From Marinobacterium stanieri (lineage in GTDB: Bacteria; Pseudomonadota; Gammaproteobacteria; Pseudomonadales; Balneatricaceae), in contig NZ_FTMN01000012.1 of assembly GCF_900155945.1 (NCBI RefSeq), positions 81,822-145,821 on the forward strand: DNA of 64,000 nucleotides, written 5' to 3'. The notes under the pieces were generated by a model, which saw only the letters and a program-made list of their open reading frames with translations, was not told where the DNA came from and did not search any database. The translations under genes were made by a program, and so were the position numbers. Position 1 is the first letter of the stretch; the number at the start of each line of letters is the position of its first letter. Of the stretch, positions 16,987 to 26,848 are shown piece by piece.

Positions 16987-19059
16987 TTACACAGCGCCAA
17001 TCAGGGCATCGAATATGGTTTGAGAGGCTCTGATCAGCTGGGCTGAAGCCGAATAGGCCTGCTGAAACTGGATCAGTTTGGTCGCCTCTTCGTCCAAGTT
17101 GACACCACTAATGCTTGAGCGAGCTTGTATATTACTATCCAGCACAGACTTGCTTGCCTGAGCATTAATTTGTGCCACAGCGGTCTGGGTCCCAACTCGC
17201 TCAATCAATTGACCATATCGGTCCTGATAAGAGGCATTATCCACCGTTGTTTTGTCAAACTGGAGATCCGACATGATCAGTGCATTTCGGTTATCTGAAA
17301 CGCCACCTTCGTTATATGTAACATCAAAGGTATCGCCCGCAGCCGGCTGATTGTTAATCACGACCTCATAACCGTAATCAGCTGGTAATTGCAGTGGTTC
17401 CCCGGCTGCAAATACCTGAGGCTGGATAGGCGTCAACGGGTCAGCATCGTCGTCAATTTCGACGGGGTTACTGAGGTCTGTCACATCAAATACGCGATAT
17501 ACCGTCTCTACATTTCCAGACCCAGCCGGAACCTCCGCCTCACTGAATTCAATACGAATGGGTGGAGTGAGTACCTGGCTGTCTTGATCAACACTCGCTT
17601 CCAAGACAGCACGATCAATGACAGCAATACTGGCTACACCAGTTCCTGCATTGCTGCCATTAGCTTCTACTTTTACCGGTGCCGCCAATGCAAGATCACG
17701 GGCGTCCTGTATCACAGTATCAATATCTGAAGCAGCCGTTCGCATCGGTTGGATCAGGTACTGATCGCCAGATGCGAAACCTCCACTCTGGGGCTCCATC
17801 GATAAGGTGAAGCCATCAACACGCAATGTCAGCTCGCCCGTCGTAGCATCAACATGAAACTCTCGATCAGCATCCACATCGGAAGAGGCTCCCATCTCCT
17901 GATTGAAATCGGACGAGTCCCAACGTTTTCCGTCACTCTCGCGAATGAGTGTAAAGTCATCCTCAGAGTTCATCACCAGGCGATATTCACTGGCCTTCAG
18001 CTCACCAGTATCTTCAATACGAACCAGCGCACTACTGATGTTGGCTGTATTTCGACCATCACTCAGAACACGGTTACTCATGGCAGAGGCGGAATTGATA
18101 TCAGTGAACAATCGTCCACCCAACTCACCATCCAAATCCATACCCTGCATATGCTGCTGGTTCATGGTGTCAGCAAACGCAAGCGTGATAACGCCAACTT
18201 GATCTCGAGCTGTATCCAAAATGGTGTCACGGTAGTCCAACAAACCACCAATTTCGCCACCACCGATCTGGCCAGTAATATCACTGATATTATTGCCGAT
18301 TCTGAGCGAAATATTACGTTTACTGGCATCAGCAGGGTCTTGGGTAGCCACCAGTTCGTTGGCATCTTTTCCAATGACCAAGGGTTCGCCATTACCGACA
18401 AATACGCTCATCGCACCCGTGCCGGTATCTTCGATAGTCGTAAAATTTACCAGCTCCGCCAACTGATCAAGCGCGGCATCACGTTTATCCAGTAACTCAT
18501 TTACCTCTGTGCCAGCAGCTGATGCAATGCGAAGCTTATCGTTAATCTGTGCAAGGTTACGTGCCACTGCGTTTACTTCGGACGCCCCACTTTCCAGACG
18601 ACCATTCAGGCTTTCATTCTGACGGGACAGGTTCGCATCCATATCGTTCAGCCGCTGTACCAATGCCTGAGCTTCAGCGACAAAAAGTTCACGATTGGGA
18701 ATACTGGTAGGGTCATCCACAGCGGTCTGTAGCGCACCGAAATAGTTATCCATGGCTGTGGATATACTGGTGGCTTCCGAAGCAAGAAGGTTATCCAGTT
18801 CTTCCGCGTAGGTTTTGTAGATATCAGAGCTGTTATAGGAGGAAGAGTCTGCCCAGATCTGCTTGTTGAGGAACTGGTCGGCGATGCGCGCAATGTCGTA
18901 GACCTCCACGCCACCTATGTTTTCACGCGAAGCAAACTCCGGGCGTTGGCGACTATAGCCATCCGTATTGACGTTGGCGATGTTCTGACCGACGACGTTC
19001 AGGGCTGTTTGATTGGATGTCAGTGCCTGGCTACCCAGGTTCAGCAAACCGTAACTCAT
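16987..19059 (-). CDS. flgK: FlgK, hook-filament junction protein 1
   Basis: A protein of about 690 residues. MSYGLLNLGSQALTSNQTAL followed by NVVGQNIANVNTDGYSRQ is the flagellar rod/hook N-terminal motif. The C-terminus (SSISGVNLDEEATKLIQFQQ, AYSASAQLIRASQTIFDALI) is the matching C-terminal helix. FlgK binds directly to the hook end. The start is set at ATG 19059 because GGAGGA lies just upstream; the frame remains open for eight more codons, which would begin inside the promoter leader. It is followed by flgL and preceded by a sigma-28 type promoter, so flgKL are probably expressed late as well as by read-through. Confidence 0.96.
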   Translation of the reverse strand: MSYGLLNLGSQALTSNQTALNVVGQNIANVNTDGYSRQRPEFASRENIGGVEVYDIARIADQFLNKQIWADSSSYNSSDIYKTYAEELDNLLASEATSISTAMDNYFGALQTAVDDPTSIPNRELFVAEAQALVQRLNDMDANLSRQNESLNGRLESGASEVNAVARNLAQINDKLRIASAAGTEVNELLDKRDAALDQLAELVNFTTIEDTGTGAMSVFVGNGEPLVIGKDANELVATQDPADASKRNISLRIGNNISDITGQIGGGEIGGLLDYRDTILDTARDQVGVITLAFADTMNQQHMQGMDLDGELGGRLFTDINSASAMSNRVLSDGRNTANISSALVRIEDTGELKASEYRLVMNSEDDFTLIRESDGKRWDSSDFNQEMGASSDVDADREFHVDATTGELTLRVDGFTLSMEPQSGGFASGDQYLIQPMRTAASDIDTVIQDARDLALAAPVKVEANGSNAGTGVASIAVIDRAVLEASVDQDSQVLTPPIRIEFSEAEVPAGSGNVETVYRVFDVTDLSNPVEIDDDADPLTPIQPQVFAAGEPLQLPADYGYEVVINNQPAAGDTFDVTYNEGGVSDNRNALIMSDLQFDKTTVDNASYQDRYGQLIERVGTQTAVAQINAQASKSVLDSNIQARSSISGVNLDEEATKLIQFQQAYSASAQLIRASQTIFDALIGAV

Positions 19060-19102
19060 AGTTCCTCCGGTGACCGGCTCCACTGCCGATCAGACATGTA
19101 TC

Positions 19103-19129
19103 TTATCGGCCAGACATCAGCCTTCTTGA
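19103..19129 (-). promoter_or_regulatory. Sigma-28 (FliA) promoter for flgKL
   Basis: Minus strand: TCAA (19129-19126), 15 nt, GCCGATAA (19110-19103). The -10 is a perfect match and the -35 matches 3 of 4. It overlaps the end of flgJ and lies about 43 nt before the flgK start, agreeing with the known late expression of flgKL. Confidence 0.8.
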
Positions 19130-20181
19130 GCGTTCTGACCCAGCGCTGCCAGCAGATCACCGTTAAAAATGCGCTCGATTTTATTGGCGTATTCCGGGTC
19201 AGTCGCATAGCCGGCAGCATGCAGTTCACGTACAAAACTACTCGGATCTTCAGCCTGCTCCAGGGCTTGCTGGTAGCGTGGGTTGCTCTGCAGGAAATCC
19301 ACGTAATCATTGAAGCTGCCTGCATAGTCTTGATAGGCACGGAAGCGAGCCTGTTCCCTCTCCGGCACACCACCACGGTATTCCAGTGTCTGCACTTGAA
19401 CGGCATCACCTTGCCAGCGACTGTCGGCCTTGATGTTGAACAGGTTAAAACTGCTCTTGCCGCTTCCAGTGTCACGGGTAACGAACTTGCCCCAGCCTGT
19501 TTCCAGTGCCGCTTGCGCCAACAGGACTGTAGGTGCGACCCCCAATGCATTGGCAGCCTTTTCGGCCAGCGGCATTAATGCCTGTACAAACTCAGCAGGG
19601 GTTTCAAAACGCTGATGCTGTGTTTGCTGTTCACTCTCTGATTGAGCTGAGGCGACTTCCGGCTTTGACTCATCATCAACCGGATCACCAGTTTCATTCT
19701 CATTGGCGCTGGTTTCAGCAACCGGCGCAGTATAGGCAAAACCGGCTGGCTGGCTGACCGGCCCCGTATTAAGGGCACGGTTTAACATCTGCTCTGTCAG
19801 GTTCTGCTTGGATGCATCTTCGTCTTCGTGGTCTGAAGAGGGGCTGACTACTCCATCAGCTCTCTGACTCAGCTGCTTAACGATGATATCGGCCAAGCCA
19901 ATGCTATCTTTGCGCGCCAGGTCCAGCGTCATCTGCTGGTCGAACATTTCCTGATAAAACTTCACATCACCCGAGTTGAACGGGCTATCTGAGGCCAAGA
20001 CATCACTGGCCTGACGCATGCTCTTGAGCATCATGTTCATGAAAAGCTGCTCAAACTCTTTCGCTACGCCTTTAAGCGCAGCCTGCTCATCACTACCCGC
20101 CTGGTTCTTAAGCTGACTCAGCTGGTTCAGATCGGTATAGAGCCCTGCTGTGGATGGGTCAAAGCCACTTTTAATCGCCAT
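19117..20181 (-). CDS. flgJ: FlgJ, rod cap and peptidoglycan hydrolase
   Basis: A 354-residue two-domain protein. The N-terminal rod-cap half has KGVAKEFEQLFMNMMLKSMR followed by GDVKFYQEMFDQQMTLDLAR. After a variable acidic linker comes a glucosaminidase (GH73-type) domain: LLAQAALETGWGKFV, with the likely catalytic Glu in LETGWG, then FNLFNIKA and FRAYQDYAGSFNDYVDFL. It opens peptidoglycan for the rod in the periplasm. It has the long, dual-function form found in beta- and gammaproteobacteria. Its ATG overlaps the flgI stop by one base (TGATG). Confidence 0.96.
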   Translation of the reverse strand: MAIKSGFDPSTAGLYTDLNQLSQLKNQAGSDEQAALKGVAKEFEQLFMNMMLKSMRQASDVLASDSPFNSGDVKFYQEMFDQQMTLDLARKDSIGLADIIVKQLSQRADGVVSPSSDHEDEDASKQNLTEQMLNRALNTGPVSQPAGFAYTAPVAETSANENETGDPVDDESKPEVASAQSESEQQTQHQRFETPAEFVQALMPLAEKAANALGVAPTVLLAQAALETGWGKFVTRDTGSGKSSFNLFNIKADSRWQGDAVQVQTLEYRGGVPEREQARFRAYQDYAGSFNDYVDFLQSNPRYQQALEQAEDPSSFVRELHAAGYATDPEYANKIERIFNGDLLAALGQNAQEG

Positions 20182-21281
20182 CAGATCACCACCAGTTCAG
20201 CCTTGAGCGCGCCGGCCTGTTTAAGCGCTTCCAGAATCGCCATCAAATCGCCCGGTGCAGCACCAACCTGATTCACCGCTTCTACGATGTCACTCAGGGT
20301 TGCACCCGGTGCAAACTCGAACATGCGCCCAGAGCCTTCGTCGATTTCAATTTCACTGCGCGGAGTCACTACAGTCTGACCACCGCCCAGTACATTGGGC
20401 TGGTTCACATCCAGGTTTTCGCTGATCGCCACTGTCAGACCACCATGGGTAATGGCGACGGGTGACACACGCACATTCGAGCCAATAATGATGGTACCGG
20501 TGCGGGAATTGATGATGACCTTGGCAGTCTCCTGGCCTGGGTCTACTTCCAGGTTTTCCAATACAGAAAGAAAGGATACGCGCTGTGAGGGGTCGCGGGG
20601 TGCTCGGACACGAATAGACGCCGCATCCAGCGCCTGCGCCATATCCGGGCCCAGCAAGCCATTAATCTGTTCGGCAACGCGTCGTGCGGTGGTGAAATCT
20701 GGATGATTAAGGTTGAACATCAGGCTGTCACCACGGGCAAAGGCATTGGGTACGGTGCGTTCGACCGTGGCGCCATTTGGGATTCGGCCGACACTGGGAA
20801 CATTCACCGACAGGCGCGAACCGTCATTGCCTTCAGCACCAAAGCCCGACACTACCAGGTTCCCTTGTGCCATCGCGTAAATGTTGCCGTCAGCACCTTT
20901 CAAGGGCGCCATCAGCAGACTGCCACCCCTGAGGCTATCTGCATCTCCGATGGTTGATACCGTGATATCAATGGTCTGGCCCGGTTTGGCAAATGGCGGA
21001 AGCTGAGCATGAATCGCCACGGCGGCGATATTATCGGAGTCCGGATCTACCCCATCCGGAATCGCAACACCAAAGTTGTTAAGCATGTTGCGGAAGGTCT
21101 GTGACGTGAAGTTGGTACCATCACCTGTGCCATCCAGACCTACAACCAGACCATAGCCCACCAGCTGGTTGCTGCGCACCCCCGCCACGCTGGTAATGTC
21201 TTTTAAACGCTCTGCTTGTACTGAAAATGCAGTGAGCGTGAGAACCAAGACAGCTGTAAGTGACTTCAATAGAGTACGCAT
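20181..21281 (-). CDS. flgI: FlgI, flagellar P-ring protein
   Basis: A 366-residue periplasmic protein. A Sec signal peptide ([20 protein letters not shown]) is followed by [20 protein letters not shown] and [11 protein letters not shown], the FlgI signature. The C-terminal [20 protein letters not shown] is typical. FlgI forms the ring around the distal rod in the peptidoglycan layer. The length is normal. It is 10 nt downstream of flgH and is translationally coupled to flgJ. Confidence 0.97.
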   Translation of the reverse strand: MRTLLKSLTAVLVLTLTAFSVQAERLKDITSVAGVRSNQLVGYGLVVGLDGTGDGTNFTSQTFRNMLNNFGVAIPDGVDPDSDNIAAVAIHAQLPPFAKPGQTIDITVSTIGDADSLRGGSLLMAPLKGADGNIYAMAQGNLVVSGFGAEGNDGSRLSVNVPSVGRIPNGATVERTVPNAFARGDSLMFNLNHPDFTTARRVAEQINGLLGPDMAQALDAASIRVRAPRDPSQRVSFLSVLENLEVDPGQETAKVIINSRTGTIIIGSNVRVSPVAITHGGLTVAISENLDVNQPNVLGGGQTVVTPRSEIEIDEGSGRMFEFAPGATLSDIVEAVNQVGAAPGDLMAILEALKQAGALKAELVVI

Positions 21282-21291
21282 GTCAGACTCC

Positions 21292-21969
21292 TCAGAACGG
21301 CCAAAGCGGGCTGATAAAAAAACGTGACATCCAGCCCATCACATTGGCGTCATGTGCAGCACCCGTGCCGCTGTAGGAAATGCGCGCATCAGCCAGACGG
21401 GTAGACTCTACGCTGTTGTTCGGCCCGATATCCTGGCGTCTGACCAACCCGCTGATGCGAATGTACTCATCGCCCTGGTTCAACGTCAGCCACTTTTCAC
21501 CGCGTACAAGCATGGTGCCATTGGGTAACACCTGGTGGACCGTAACGGTAATATTACCACTCAGGCTGTTACTCATATCAGAGCTGCCATCGCCATCGAA
21601 GCTGCTGCTGGACTCGGCTGAAGCACTGAGCGGATTACCAAACACACTCAGATCTCGGCCCAGCACATTAGGTGCGCCAATAGAGAGACTGTTGTCTTTG
21701 CCCACTGAAGTCGATGCACTCTTTGACGACTGGGTGTTTTCGGTCAGCTCAACCGTCAGAATATCGCCCACACGATAGGCCCGGCCGTCACTGTACAGAT
21801 CCATGCCCGCACCGGCCTGGTAAATGGCCCCATCAATTGCCTTGGGTTGCTGCATTTGTGCAGGCTGGATTGGCGCATAATAGGGATTATCCGGCTCAGG
21901 CGGCTTATTCACACACCCAGCCAGCCCTGTTACAGCCAACAAAACACCTACCCGCATCAACGATTTCAT
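21292..21969 (-). CDS. flgH: FlgH, flagellar L-ring lipoprotein
   Basis: A lipoprotein of about 225 residues. The signal peptide ends in the lipobox LAGC (Cys near residue 19), so it is anchored in the outer membrane. Core motifs include [21 protein letters not shown] sequence (here [20 protein letters not shown]), NALSG-like [11 protein letters not shown] and [20 protein letters not shown]. Together with FlgI it forms the bushing of the rod. The start is uncertain by two codons: GTG at 21975 or ATG at 21969; I prefer the ATG. Confidence 0.95.
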   Translation of the reverse strand: MKSLMRVGVLLAVTGLAGCVNKPPEPDNPYYAPIQPAQMQQPKAIDGAIYQAGAGMDLYSDGRAYRVGDILTVELTENTQSSKSASTSVGKDNSLSIGAPNVLGRDLSVFGNPLSASAESSSSFDGDGSSDMSNSLSGNITVTVHQVLPNGTMLVRGEKWLTLNQGDEYIRISGLVRRQDIGPNNSVESTRLADARISYSGTGAAHDANVMGWMSRFFISPLWPF

Positions 21970-21993
21970 TCTCACACCCCAGGACTTAATACG

Positions 21994-22779
21994 TTAGAGC
22001 TGCTGGCTTACGTAGCCAAGCATTTCATCCGCTGTAGAAATGACTTTGGAGTTCATTTCATAGGCACGCTGAGTGGTAATCATATCCACCAGTTCTTCCA
22101 CTGCATTAACATTGGAGCCTTCCAGCATGCCCTGTTTCATAATGCCCCGACCGTCTTCACCCGGCACACCAATAATGGGCGCGCCACTGGCGCCGGTTTC
22201 TGTAAACAGGTTTTGGCCTATTGCCAGCAGCCCCTGCGGATTCACAAAGTCAGCTGTTTCCAGCTGCCCCAGAACGGTAGGCTCAGGGTCTCCGGCCACT
22301 GATACGCTGACAGTGCCATCACCACCCACCGAGAAGTTGGTCACTTCTCCTGGAAGGGTAATCTCTGGCTCAATCGGATACCCCTCTGCCGTCACCAAGC
22401 GGTTTTCGCTGTCCAAGTGCAGCTCACCGTTGCGGGTATAACCAATTTCGCCGTTAGGCATCTGCACCTGCAGAAAACCACGGCCATTTATCGCCAGATC
22501 AAAAGGCTGGTCGGTGATCTGCATATCGCCGGTAAAGAAGAGCTTCTGAGTACCTACCGTGCGAACCCCGCTGCCGACCTGTAAACCTGACGGCAGTTGA
22601 GAGTCGGCGCCGGTCTCGGCACCTGGCTGACGGCGCACCTGATACAGCAGATCTTCAAATTCCAGGCGATCTTTTTTAAAACCAACGGTACTGACATTTG
22701 CCAGGTTATTGGAGATGACCTTGAGCTGGGTATCCTGAGCGCTCAGGCCTGTTTTTGCGACGTGCAGTGCACCATGCAT
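21994..22779 (-). CDS. flgG: FlgG, distal rod protein
   Basis: A 261-residue rod protein. LHVAKTGLSAQDTQLKVISN followed by NLANVSTVGFKKDRLEFEDL is the flagellar basal-body rod N-terminal motif. GFLQVQMPNGEIGYTRNGEL is the FlgG-family core, and the C-terminus (SNVNAVEELVDMITTQRAYE, MNSKVISTADEMLGYVSQQL) is the conserved helix. Length is normal. It lies between flgF and flgH in the flgFGHIJ run. Confidence 0.97.
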   Translation of the reverse strand: MHGALHVAKTGLSAQDTQLKVISNNLANVSTVGFKKDRLEFEDLLYQVRRQPGAETGADSQLPSGLQVGSGVRTVGTQKLFFTGDMQITDQPFDLAINGRGFLQVQMPNGEIGYTRNGELHLDSENRLVTAEGYPIEPEITLPGEVTNFSVGGDGTVSVSVAGDPEPTVLGQLETADFVNPQGLLAIGQNLFTETGASGAPIIGVPGEDGRGIMKQGMLEGSNVNAVEELVDMITTQRAYEMNSKVISTADEMLGYVSQQL

Positions 22780-22794
22780 GTTGTTAACTCCTTA

Positions 22795-23538
22795 TCAGCT
22801 CAGGCTCAGCACTTCGGCGGCCTTGGATGAATTCTCTTCGGCGGTTTTCATCATTTTCACCTGCATTTCGAACTGGCGAGACAGGCTGATCATCGATGTC
22901 AGATCATCCACCGCATTTACGTTACTGGCTTCCAGGTAACCGGAACGTACTTGCACATTCAGTCCGGGCGGCAAAGGCACATCGTTATCAGTATGCATAA
23001 AGCCATCCTGCCCCTTGTACAAGGCGCCTTGCTCAGGCTGAACCAGCTTAAGCTGGTCAATCAACGCAATATCCACCGCATTCTCGCCCAGGGGACGAAT
23101 GGAAATGCTGCCGTCCGTTGCGATTTCAACTTTTTCCGCAGGGGGTATCACGATGGGCGCACCGCCGGCACCCATAACCGGCAAGCCACTGCCCGTTACC
23201 AACTGATTGGCGGCATTGATCTGCAGAGCACCGTTACGGGTATAAACTTCATTACCATCAGGACCAATCACCGCCAACCAGCCATCACCATCTACAGCAA
23301 TATCCAGATCACGCCCCGTTTGCATCAAGGTGCCGGATTCCATATTGCTGCCTGGGCGCTCGCTCATGGAATACACGCGCGACTCATAGCCATCGCCTAA
23401 TACACGCATGGAACGGGCCTGTTCAAGATCACTCTTGAAGGCAGTGGTAGTGGCATTAGCCAGATTGTTGGCATGTGCCTGCTGGGCCCGCATGTTTTCG
23501 CGTGCGCCCGTCATGGCAACGTAAAGTACCTTGTCCAT
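22795..23538 (-). CDS. flgF: FlgF, proximal rod protein
   Basis: A 247-residue rod protein. DKVLYVAMTGARENMRAQQA followed by HANNLANATTTAFKSDLEQA is the rod motif, DGDGWLAVIGPDGNEVYTRN the core, and SNVNAVDDLTSMISLSRQFE the conserved C-terminal helix. The start is set at ATG 23538 with GGAGC upstream; a TTG one codon earlier is less likely. It is the first gene after the terminator at 23610 and has its own sigma-54 type promoter. Confidence 0.95.
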   Translation of the reverse strand: MDKVLYVAMTGARENMRAQQAHANNLANATTTAFKSDLEQARSMRVLGDGYESRVYSMSERPGSNMESGTLMQTGRDLDIAVDGDGWLAVIGPDGNEVYTRNGALQINAANQLVTGSGLPVMGAGGAPIVIPPAEKVEIATDGSISIRPLGENAVDIALIDQLKLVQPEQGALYKGQDGFMHTDNDVPLPPGLNVQVRSGYLEASNVNAVDDLTSMISLSRQFEMQVKMMKTAEENSSKAAEVLSLS

Positions 23539-23587
23539 CAACTGCTCCGGTAAAGGATTGCCGTTTTGGTGGCTTTAGCAGATATAA

Positions 23588-23603
23588 AGCAAAGTACATG
23601 CCA
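23588..23603 (-). promoter_or_regulatory. Sigma-54 (RpoN) promoter for flgFGHIJ
   Basis: Minus strand TGGCATGTACTTTGCT (23603-23588) has GG and GC separated by exactly 10 nt and differs from TGGCAC-N5-TTGC at one core base. It lies between the flgE terminator and the flgF start, about 50 nt from the ATG. An RpoN/FlrC-type activator would be expected; no activator gene is in this window. Confidence 0.8.
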
Positions 23604-23609
23604 TAAACG

Positions 23610-23633
23610 AAAAAACCGGGCCAAAGCCCGGTT
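23610..23633 (-). terminator. Rho-independent terminator after flgE
   Basis: Minus strand AACCGGGC-TTTG-GCCCGGTT, an 8-bp GC-rich stem, runs into six T. It lies 26 nt after the flgE stop and separates flgBCDE from flgFGHIJ. Confidence 0.92.
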
Positions 23634-23659
23634 TAGTAGAATTCGATACTGCCGAATTG

Positions 23660-25693
23660 TTAGATCTGCAGAATCGCCTGTGTAATCGTGTTCATGGTTT
23701 CCAGCGTCTTGGAGTTGGCCTGGTAGTTACGCTGACCTTCAATCAGCTTCACCAACTCTTCAGACAGGTCCACGTTCGACGCTTCAAGGGCAGCAGAGCG
23801 GAGCGTGCCATTCAGGCCGGTACCTGGAGGGTTAACAATTGCAGCACCGGAGTCCAATGTCGCTATCCACTCGGTATCACCGCTCGGCTGCAGGCCATCC
23901 TGGTTTTCGAAAGTAGCCAATGCCACAACACCCAGGGACTGGTTTTCACCATTGCTGTATGAAGCAATCATTTCACCAGTACCGGCAAATGTCACCCCAA
24001 TCAGGTCACCTTTGGTATAGCCATCCTGCTGTGATGCTTTCACAATAGAAGCTGATGCGAACTGAGTAGTACCCGCCAGATCCAGGGAAATTTCTGTCAG
24101 CTCATTGGCCGGATCAGCACCGCTGATCGTAATTGATGGCACCTGGCCACCAGCCGGGAAATCTTCGCCATTAATAGATTGCAGCAAACCATTCGAGGGG
24201 TTAAAGCTGATCAAAATAGGTCCAGGCTCACTCTCCAGCCCTTCACCCGGATCCTGCAGCTTACCGATATCCAACAGCTCTTCATTGTTAAGGTAAGCAT
24301 ACATGCGATAGTTACCCTGATAGCTGTTATCGCCCTGCACCACTGAATCAAAGCCAATTGCCTGGTCGGTCACCTGTCCACTGGCATTATTAATGGTTTG
24401 ATCACCGATAACCAAATCGCCAGAAGCCGCAGGAATTGCCGCATCGGTGGAAATTTTGGGAATAAAATTGTTCGCACTGTCATCCACATTACCTTCATCA
24501 GCCTTGAAGCGGATGGTGAAAGTCGGAACTGTGCCACTGGTATCGATCGCAATGGATTCAACTTCCGGGTTGCGGTCCAGAATCTGGGCTTCCCGGTTTT
24601 TAATGGCCGTTACAATTTCTTCGGCATTATCTGTAGAGGAGATAGGGATGCTGACACCAGCAATTTCTATACTGCCATCCACACCGAGCTCGGTACTTTT
24701 GTCACCATTGATAGAAATGTTGTAAGTACGCGTTTCATTGGCGTCACGGTACATGTCATCAACATCGGTATTAATTTGGGTCGCTTCTGCCAGAGCGCCA
24801 TCCCGCACTACAAGGTCACCCAGGTCACTCGCCCAGGATTTAAGCTCGAAACTCAAACGCCCTGTTGCAGCATCATAATTCAAGGTCGACAAATCAATTC
24901 GATCATCAGCCAAAGCCAGATCATCATAACCGGTCGTCGTTGGGGAATTATCAATCAAAGCACCTGTTGCAGCATCGAAATCACCTGCTACAAGGGTTAC
25001 ACCTGAAATGGTTGGGTATCCTGCTGCCGGATCCAGCGCATAGTCATATACCTGACGCACCGGGCGCTGCTCGGCAAAGTTATACTTGATGGTGTGCTCG
25101 TTACCCAGACTATCAAAGGTTCGATCAGTCGTAGTGTAGGTAAAAGAACCTGGCTCATCCTTGTTGTATACAGGTAGAAGGCCCCCTGCATCTTCTCGTG
25201 AGTCAATGTTAAACGACAAATCAATATTTTCTGTTGCCTTGGGCGGACTTTCCTTTTCCGTCACCTTCATGTTCTCTACCGGCAACCGGTTACCGTCGGC
25301 ATCCAACCCATAACCCTGCAAGAACTTACCGGTTTTGGAGACAATATTACCTTCTTTATCCAGCTCAAATGCGCCAGAGCGTGTATATGTCACGCCACCC
25401 TGACCATCATCCAGTTTAAAAAAACCTGAACCATTGATCGCCAGATCAAGGTTATTGTTGGTGAATTCGATGGTACCGGCACTGAAATCCTGCGCGATAT
25501 CGGTAACCGTCACACCTGACCCCGGGGTATTCGAGGAGCCAGCGCCAACAACAGCGGTTGAATAGATGTCTCCGAACTCGGTGCGGGAGGCTTTAAAACC
25601 AACAGTGCTTGAGTTGGCGATGTTGTTACCGGCCACATCCAGCATGGTAGTAGATGCCTTCAGACCTGTAACTGCTGTACTGAAACCTGCCAT
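23660..25693 (-). CDS. flgE: FlgE, flagellar hook protein (long form)
   Basis: A 677-residue hook subunit. FSTAVTGLKASTTMLDVAGN followed by NIANSSTVGFKASRTEF is the N-terminal motif. GSGFFKLDDGQGGVTYTRSG and the C-terminal SNVDLSEELVKLIEGQRNYQ with NSKTLETMNTITQAILQI are diagnostic. It is much longer than the enteric hook protein (about 400). The extra central domains (about residues 170-520) include an EIAGVSI segment like the flagellin-IN motifs. The hook is the universal joint outside the cell. It is the last gene of flgBCDE and is followed by a strong terminator. Confidence 0.97.
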   Translation of the reverse strand: MAGFSTAVTGLKASTTMLDVAGNNIANSSTVGFKASRTEFGDIYSTAVVGAGSSNTPGSGVTVTDIAQDFSAGTIEFTNNNLDLAINGSGFFKLDDGQGGVTYTRSGAFELDKEGNIVSKTGKFLQGYGLDADGNRLPVENMKVTEKESPPKATENIDLSFNIDSREDAGGLLPVYNKDEPGSFTYTTTDRTFDSLGNEHTIKYNFAEQRPVRQVYDYALDPAAGYPTISGVTLVAGDFDAATGALIDNSPTTTGYDDLALADDRIDLSTLNYDAATGRLSFELKSWASDLGDLVVRDGALAEATQINTDVDDMYRDANETRTYNISINGDKSTELGVDGSIEIAGVSIPISSTDNAEEIVTAIKNREAQILDRNPEVESIAIDTSGTVPTFTIRFKADEGNVDDSANNFIPKISTDAAIPAASGDLVIGDQTINNASGQVTDQAIGFDSVVQGDNSYQGNYRMYAYLNNEELLDIGKLQDPGEGLESEPGPILISFNPSNGLLQSINGEDFPAGGQVPSITISGADPANELTEISLDLAGTTQFASASIVKASQQDGYTKGDLIGVTFAGTGEMIASYSNGENQSLGVVALATFENQDGLQPSGDTEWIATLDSGAAIVNPPGTGLNGTLRSAALEASNVDLSEELVKLIEGQRNYQANSKTLETMNTITQAILQI

Positions 25694-25707
25694 AATTCTG
25701 TCCTCGC

Positions 25708-26391
25708 TTAACCGAGCTGTTTCACATCACTCATATCGATAGAACCGATATTGGTGTTCACTTTCATACCAATTCCGTTCTGCCCCAGAGTGACGCTATT
25801 AATGTTGAAACCCATGTACGTGGCCACTTCTTCGTAGCTGCCATCAGCTCCTGTAGCCGCTTCGGCAACAATCTTGTAATTGCCTGCCGGCAAGTCCTCA
25901 TGAGCCTGCCATACAAAGTTATGATCACCAGCAGGCATTGCCCCCATGCTGACCTGATCGACCAGGTTGTTACTGCCGTCCATGATGGAGATGCGAATAT
26001 CACCAGCGCTGATATCGGTGGAAACCAGGCCATCGACTGTACCGCCCTGCTGCGGTAACTGGGCAATATTGGTATTTACATAGGCTCGCTGCCCCACCAT
26101 GGAAGAAGCCTGCAGCGCAGCCTGACTACTGAGCATGGTGCTACTCATGTTTTCCATAGTGCTGGCAAGATTCTGGATACTTTCCACGTTGCTGAGGGTT
26201 GAAATCTGCTGCATGAAATCAGCCGGATCAGCAGGGCTGGTCGGATCCTGGTTCTGAAGCTGTGCAATAAGCAGCTTCATGAACATCTGGCTGTCTTCAG
26301 ACTGACTATCCAAGGCCTTTGACTGGCTCTGGTTTGTCTGGTTGATCTGGTCGTAAATATTGTTATTGCCGACGCCGTTTACGTTACTCAT
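25708..26391 (-). CDS. flgD: FlgD, hook cap/scaffold protein
   Basis: A 227-residue hook assembly scaffold. The N-terminal SQMFMKLLIAQLQNQDPTSP followed by ADPADFMQQISTLSNVESIQ is the FlgD signature. The second half has the FlgD Ig/FlgD-Tudor type domain (GDIRISIMDGSNNLVDQVSM, GDHNFVWQAHEDLPAGNYKI). FlgD caps the growing hook and is later displaced. Length is normal. It is 14 nt upstream of flgE. Confidence 0.96.
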   Translation of the reverse strand: MSNVNGVGNNNIYDQINQTNQSQSKALDSQSEDSQMFMKLLIAQLQNQDPTSPADPADFMQQISTLSNVESIQNLASTMENMSSTMLSSQAALQASSMVGQRAYVNTNIAQLPQQGGTVDGLVSTDISAGDIRISIMDGSNNLVDQVSMGAMPAGDHNFVWQAHEDLPAGNYKIVAEAATGADGSYEEVATYMGFNINSVTLGQNGIGMKVNTNIGSIDMSDVKQLG

Positions 26392-26411
26392 GGCGCAATC
26401 CTCTTACTGCC

Positions 26412-26846
26412 TTACTGGCCCAGCGTCAGCGTACGCTGCAGCATCTGTTTGGCCGTATTCATAATATCGGCGTTGATCTGGAAAGAGCGGGACGCCGATA
26501 TCATGTCCGCCATCTCTTCAACCACATTCACATTGGGGTAGTACACGTAGCCGCGCTCGTCCGCCATCGGGTGGTTGGGTTCGTATGCCATGCGCAGCGG
26601 CGCTTCACTTTCCACGATTTCGTCAATCTGAACACCCTGCCCCGGCACCAGCGACTGATAATCTTCCGGCATCTGCTCCTGGGTGATTTCCTTGAGCGAG
26701 AACACCGGCTTGCGAGCACGGTAGGTCTCTTCTTCGCTGGAGCTGACACTTTCGGCATTGGCCATGTTGCTGGCCGTGGTGTTAAGACGCACAGTCTGGG
26801 CAGTCATGGCGGAGCCGGCGATGTCGAATACATTACTCAGTGACAT
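26412..26846 (-). CDS. flgC: FlgC, proximal rod protein
   Basis: A 144-residue rod protein with SLSNVFDIAGSAMTAQTVRL, then NTTASNMANAESV, YVYYPNVNVVEEMADMISAS and the end MNTAKQMLQRTLTLGQ, all FlgC hallmarks. Together with FlgB, FlgF and FlgG it builds the rod across the periplasm. Its length is standard, and its start is 2 nt after the flgB stop. Confidence 0.97.
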   Translation of the reverse strand: MSLSNVFDIAGSAMTAQTVRLNTTASNMANAESVSSSEEETYRARKPVFSLKEITQEQMPEDYQSLVPGQGVQIDEIVESEAPLRMAYEPNHPMADERGYVYYPNVNVVEEMADMISASRSFQINADIMNTAKQMLQRTLTLGQ

Positions 26847-26848
26847 GC

